Shown in pieces: positions 61,977 through 64,000 of a stretch of 64,000 nt of DNA (its first letter is position 1; every line of letters starts with the position of its first letter). The stretch comes from Marinobacter nitratireducens (GTDB lineage Bacteria; Pseudomonadota; Gammaproteobacteria; Pseudomonadales; Oleiphilaceae). Under the pieces are notes generated by a model that worked only from the letters and a program-made list of their open reading frames with translations, did no database searches and had not been told where the DNA came from. Made by a program: the position numbers and the translations under genes. The DNA lies in the NCBI RefSeq assembly GCF_000708045.1, contig NZ_ANIE01000004.1, positions 108,926-172,925 of the forward strand. Direction: 5' to 3'.

Positions 61977-63308
61977 GTGCTAGATAATTTACTGTCAGAA
62001 CTAATAGAAATTGTTGAGGCTGAAAATAACCCACCTTTTAGCGATGATGGCGCGTACGATGAGTTAGCTTCAAAAAAGGAGGCTCTTCTTGAAAAATGGA
62101 AGGGCTTCAGTCCAGAAGAAAGAAAACCGTATAATGGAAACATAAAAAATTATTTCAAGGGTGAAGGGCTTTCTGACAACCTAGATCCTTCTTTATATGC
62201 ATCAAGGAATTTCAATCTTCTTCGAAAAGAAATAGATGCTCGTTTATCTTCAGACGACTCCGTAAGGTTACTGCCAATAAATGATCTCCATTTTGAGCAA
62301 TCAATTTTAGAGCTTGTTGAAAATATGGAGAATACTGAACATGTTCGTGAACTTTATAAGCTTAGAAAGAGGGCGGTTGGTGACTCACGAAAGTCCGGAA
62401 TAAATGCTATAGAAGCATCTCGCATTAGAAACTGTATGCGGCAAGGTCGCGAACTTTATCTTGCTGGAAAATCCGGATCATTAATGGTAAAACCACTAAA
62501 CTTTTTTTACTCACTTACGGCTTACGCATATGCTTTTATTATTTTAAATAATCCGATTAGATACTCACTGGATTCTCTTCCTGGTTCGCATGGCTTAAAT
62601 TACATTCCTGATGGTATGAAAAGTCAGGTAGGTGGTGATATGCCGCAGGGAACTTTTAGCGATTTAGTTTGCTCTTTTCCAACGTTAAGTGTGCGGAATG
62701 CGGATATTTCCATCCAACAAGATGCCTCATCTTCGATACTTGAGTTTTTTAAGAGAAGGCATACGATTGGTGTAGGCACATTACTAAGTATGATTCCTGA
62801 AATACGCGAATATTATAGAATCGCGACAGGAGAGATTGGGCGGACCCATCCTCTTACTGTCTCAATGGGTAAGAGCGACCGAAGTATTGTTTGGGAATTT
62901 CAAATAGGTGATGGGGAAAGACGTCCAGATATGGCCGATATAGAAAATTCTTTTAAGGGGTTTTCTATTACTGAGCGTTACGGAAAATATATAATTTCGG
63001 TACCTGCCTCAGATGCTTTTAAGATTAATGCTTGTGTTTCATGCGATGCGCGCGGGAATCTATGGTACGTGGAGAATCCTTTTTACCCAGTAGTATTCCC
63101 AGAAATATGCATACATTTCATGCTAACTAGTACCCTGAGCAATTTAATGCGTTATTCTCCAGACCACTGGGGTGTTGTCCTTCTTAACGAAACAAATTCT
63201 GATCAATCACTTATTGTTCGAAAGTACTTGTCAGCATTTGAGAATAAATTTCCAATTTTAATACTTAGATCTATTTCGAAATATTTTCCATTCGTGGTCG
63301 AAAGTTAA
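61977..63308 (+). CDS. YaaC-like protein in cassette B
   Basis: The 443-residue soluble protein starts at GTG 61977 (AGGAAG before it). The N-terminal ~110 residues are acidic and helical and not recognised. From ~160 it resembles the YaaC family: GRELYLAGKSGSLMVKPLNFFYSLTAYAYAF, and near the end ICIHFMLTSTLSNLMRYSPDHWGVVL followed by SAFENKFPILILRSI, the usual YaaC closing pattern. YaaC function is unknown. Its stop codon lies inside attC-2, a typical cassette arrangement. Confidence 0.68.
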   Translation: MLDNLLSELIEIVEAENNPPFSDDGAYDELASKKEALLEKWKGFSPEERKPYNGNIKNYFKGEGLSDNLDPSLYASRNFNLLRKEIDARLSSDDSVRLLPINDLHFEQSILELVENMENTEHVRELYKLRKRAVGDSRKSGINAIEASRIRNCMRQGRELYLAGKSGSLMVKPLNFFYSLTAYAYAFIILNNPIRYSLDSLPGSHGLNYIPDGMKSQVGGDMPQGTFSDLVCSFPTLSVRNADISIQQDASSSILEFFKRRHTIGVGTLLSMIPEIREYYRIATGEIGRTHPLTVSMGKSDRSIVWEFQIGDGERRPDMADIENSFKGFSITERYGKYIISVPASDAFKINACVSCDARGNLWYVENPFYPVVFPEICIHFMLTSTLSNLMRYSPDHWGVVLLNETNSDQSLIVRKYLSAFENKFPILILRSISKYFPFVVES

Positions 63309-63371
63309 CAAATGTAAGCACTTGACCCAAAAAAGCAACGCTTTTTCGGTCAAGTGTTACGAGCGTTAACT
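63303..63371 (+). other. Integron attC site 2
   Basis: Outer core AGTTAAC (63303-63309) and inner core GTTAACT (63365-63371) enclose arms CACTTGACC and GGTCAAGTG, extended by A-rich and T-rich stretches to a small loop. The outer pair extends to CGAAAGTTAAC against GTTAACTTTCG. It closes cassette B (61952-63365), whose first core, GTTAACT at attC-1, matches its own outer core. Confidence 0.87.
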
Positions 63372-63403
63372 TTCGCCAGCTAGCCCCAAGGAGACTTTAA
63401 GTT

Positions 63404-63964
63404 ATGGAGTTTGAGGACCTACTCCTACTAGTCATCCTGACCATTGCAGCCTATATCTGGATTTTTTCCCAAATTGAGAAAAAGAAAATGGAGCGAGAAT
63501 ACGCTGAAAAGCATGCGGAATTACAGGCAAGGCGCTCGCGGGAGATGCAGAAGCCGCTACCCAAACACATGCAAAGAGCATTGTCTCAGTTTGAAGCTGA
63601 ATACCAGCAAAACCCTGGGGCGTTTAAATCAATGCATGAGTTTTCACCACTTGCTTGTTTTGGATACAAAGTGGGCAAAACGAATGGACTGCCTGAGCAT
63701 CTGCGGCGCGAGATCATCTACTTTACTTGGTATGCAGAAATCCCTTCAGTAGTGCCTCTCCAATATGCCCAAGACTGGGGAGAGCCTGGCACCAGCAAAA
63801 GGTTTTCTAAGATTCGAAGCCATTTGTCTATGCTTGCGAATCAGAGACGCTCGCGAAAAGGTTATGAGGTTGCCGTCTCCCACTGGGATTCAGATGTAAA
63901 TTGGCTTCGTGAAAATTACTCGGACTTGGCTTACCAGTACAGTCAGTTCGGATTCGAAAGTTAA
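63404..63964 (+). CDS. Unrecognised membrane-anchored protein in cassette C
   Basis: The 186-residue protein has a single N-terminal membrane helix (~5-21), a charged coiled segment (EKKKMEREYAEKHAELQARRSREMQ) and a ~110-residue C-terminal domain: LACFGYKVGKTNGLPEHLRREIIYF, WGEPGTSKRFSKIRSHLSMLANQR and WDSDVNWLRENY. The C-terminal pattern seems to be a recurrent uncharacterised module, but I cannot name it. AAGGAGA lies 11 nt before ATG. The stop codon overlaps the next attC core. Function unknown. Confidence 0.75.
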   Translation: MEFEDLLLLVILTIAAYIWIFSQIEKKKMEREYAEKHAELQARRSREMQKPLPKHMQRALSQFEAEYQQNPGAFKSMHEFSPLACFGYKVGKTNGLPEHLRREIIYFTWYAEIPSVVPLQYAQDWGEPGTSKRFSKIRSHLSMLANQRRSRKGYEVAVSHWDSDVNWLRENYSDLAYQYSQFGFES

Positions 63965-64000
63965 CAAGTGACTGTGGTGTCAATTCCATAAATTAAGCCA
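63959..64000 (+). other. Integron attC site 3 (cut by window end)
   Basis: AGTTAAC at 63959-63965 overlaps the cassette C stop codon, and CGAAAGTTAAC is the exact complement of GTTAACTTTCG at the start of cassette C. Only the left 42 nt are in the window, so the hairpin cannot be completed. Confidence 0.65.

Noticed and set aside
1..64000. tRNA genes, CRISPR arrays, IS elements, prophage
   Set aside because: No cloverleaf with tRNA landmarks, no regularly spaced direct repeats, and no transposase, Cas or phage structural genes were seen.

Overview
This 64 kb window looks like the chromosome of a marine, hydrocarbon-using gammaproteobacterium, most likely Marinobacter or a close relative. That is an inference from content: an AlkB alkane hydroxylase divergent from a GntR regulator, an ArsR-methyltransferase (SahR-type) regulator beside metK, a tkt-epd-pgk-fba operon, a complete urt/ure urea cluster, and moderately high GC with mostly gamma-type orthologues. 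No rRNA, tRNA, CRISPR array, IS element or prophage was seen.

Layout. 1-3.4 kb: DUF445 membrane protein (cut by the window edge), rsmE, bioA with a BirA-like operator. 3.5-6.3 kb: DUF2505 protein and a polar amino-acid ABC transporter. 6.5-11.3 kb: metK-ahcY-metF (the SAM cycle) and the regulator sahR, with identical-pattern 20-bp operators at both promoters. 11.6-16.9 kb: tkt-epd-pgk-fba. 17-21 kb: a four-gene operon DUF3348-DUF802-OmpA-DUF2894 that resembles a MotAB/ZorAB-type membrane motor. 21.2-31.7 kb: cbpAM, a lone periplasmic binding protein, nitronate monooxygenase, DsbA-like protein, trhO, DUF481, YbgA-like protein, and a glycosyltransferase fused to a degenerate phosphoesterase, coupled to a flippase-like membrane protein. 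31.8-35.9 kb: FilA-like protein, GntR/alkB, gloA. 35.9-39.7 kb: lutABC plus an EamA exporter. 39.8-44.7 kb: asparaginase, aspartase and an AGCS symporter under a divergent Xre regulator. 44.7-45.4 kb: a small ComEA-like protein and a CsrB/RsmZ-type sRNA with about twelve GGA motifs. 45.5-58.3 kb: GntR regulator, urtABCDE, ureDABCEFG and ureJ. 58.3-64 kb: an AT-rich integron cassette array without a visible integrase.

Two things stand out. First, five copies of a ~110-nt cloverleaf-forming intergenic repeat (near 1.05, 8.9, 33.05, 53.75 and 56.93 kb). The core is conserved and carries two small GGA-loop hairpins; the long outer stem differs in every copy but is always self-complementary. In all five copies the GGA loops are in the sense of the flanking co-directional genes, and one hairpin matches the CsrA/RsmA binding consensus, perfectly in one copy. 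The same window carries a CsrB-like decoy sRNA, so a repeat-borne CsrA/RsmA target network is a testable idea.

Second, the right end is a cassette array defined by attC sites whose core sites are mutually consistent with integrase recombination. Cassette A (~3.1 kb, unusually large) holds a two-gene Lamassu-like defence system (Cap4/DUF4297 nuclease plus SMC-type ATPase). Cassette B holds a YaaC-like protein, and cassette C an unrecognised membrane-anchored protein. These are candidates for integron-borne phage-defence genes.
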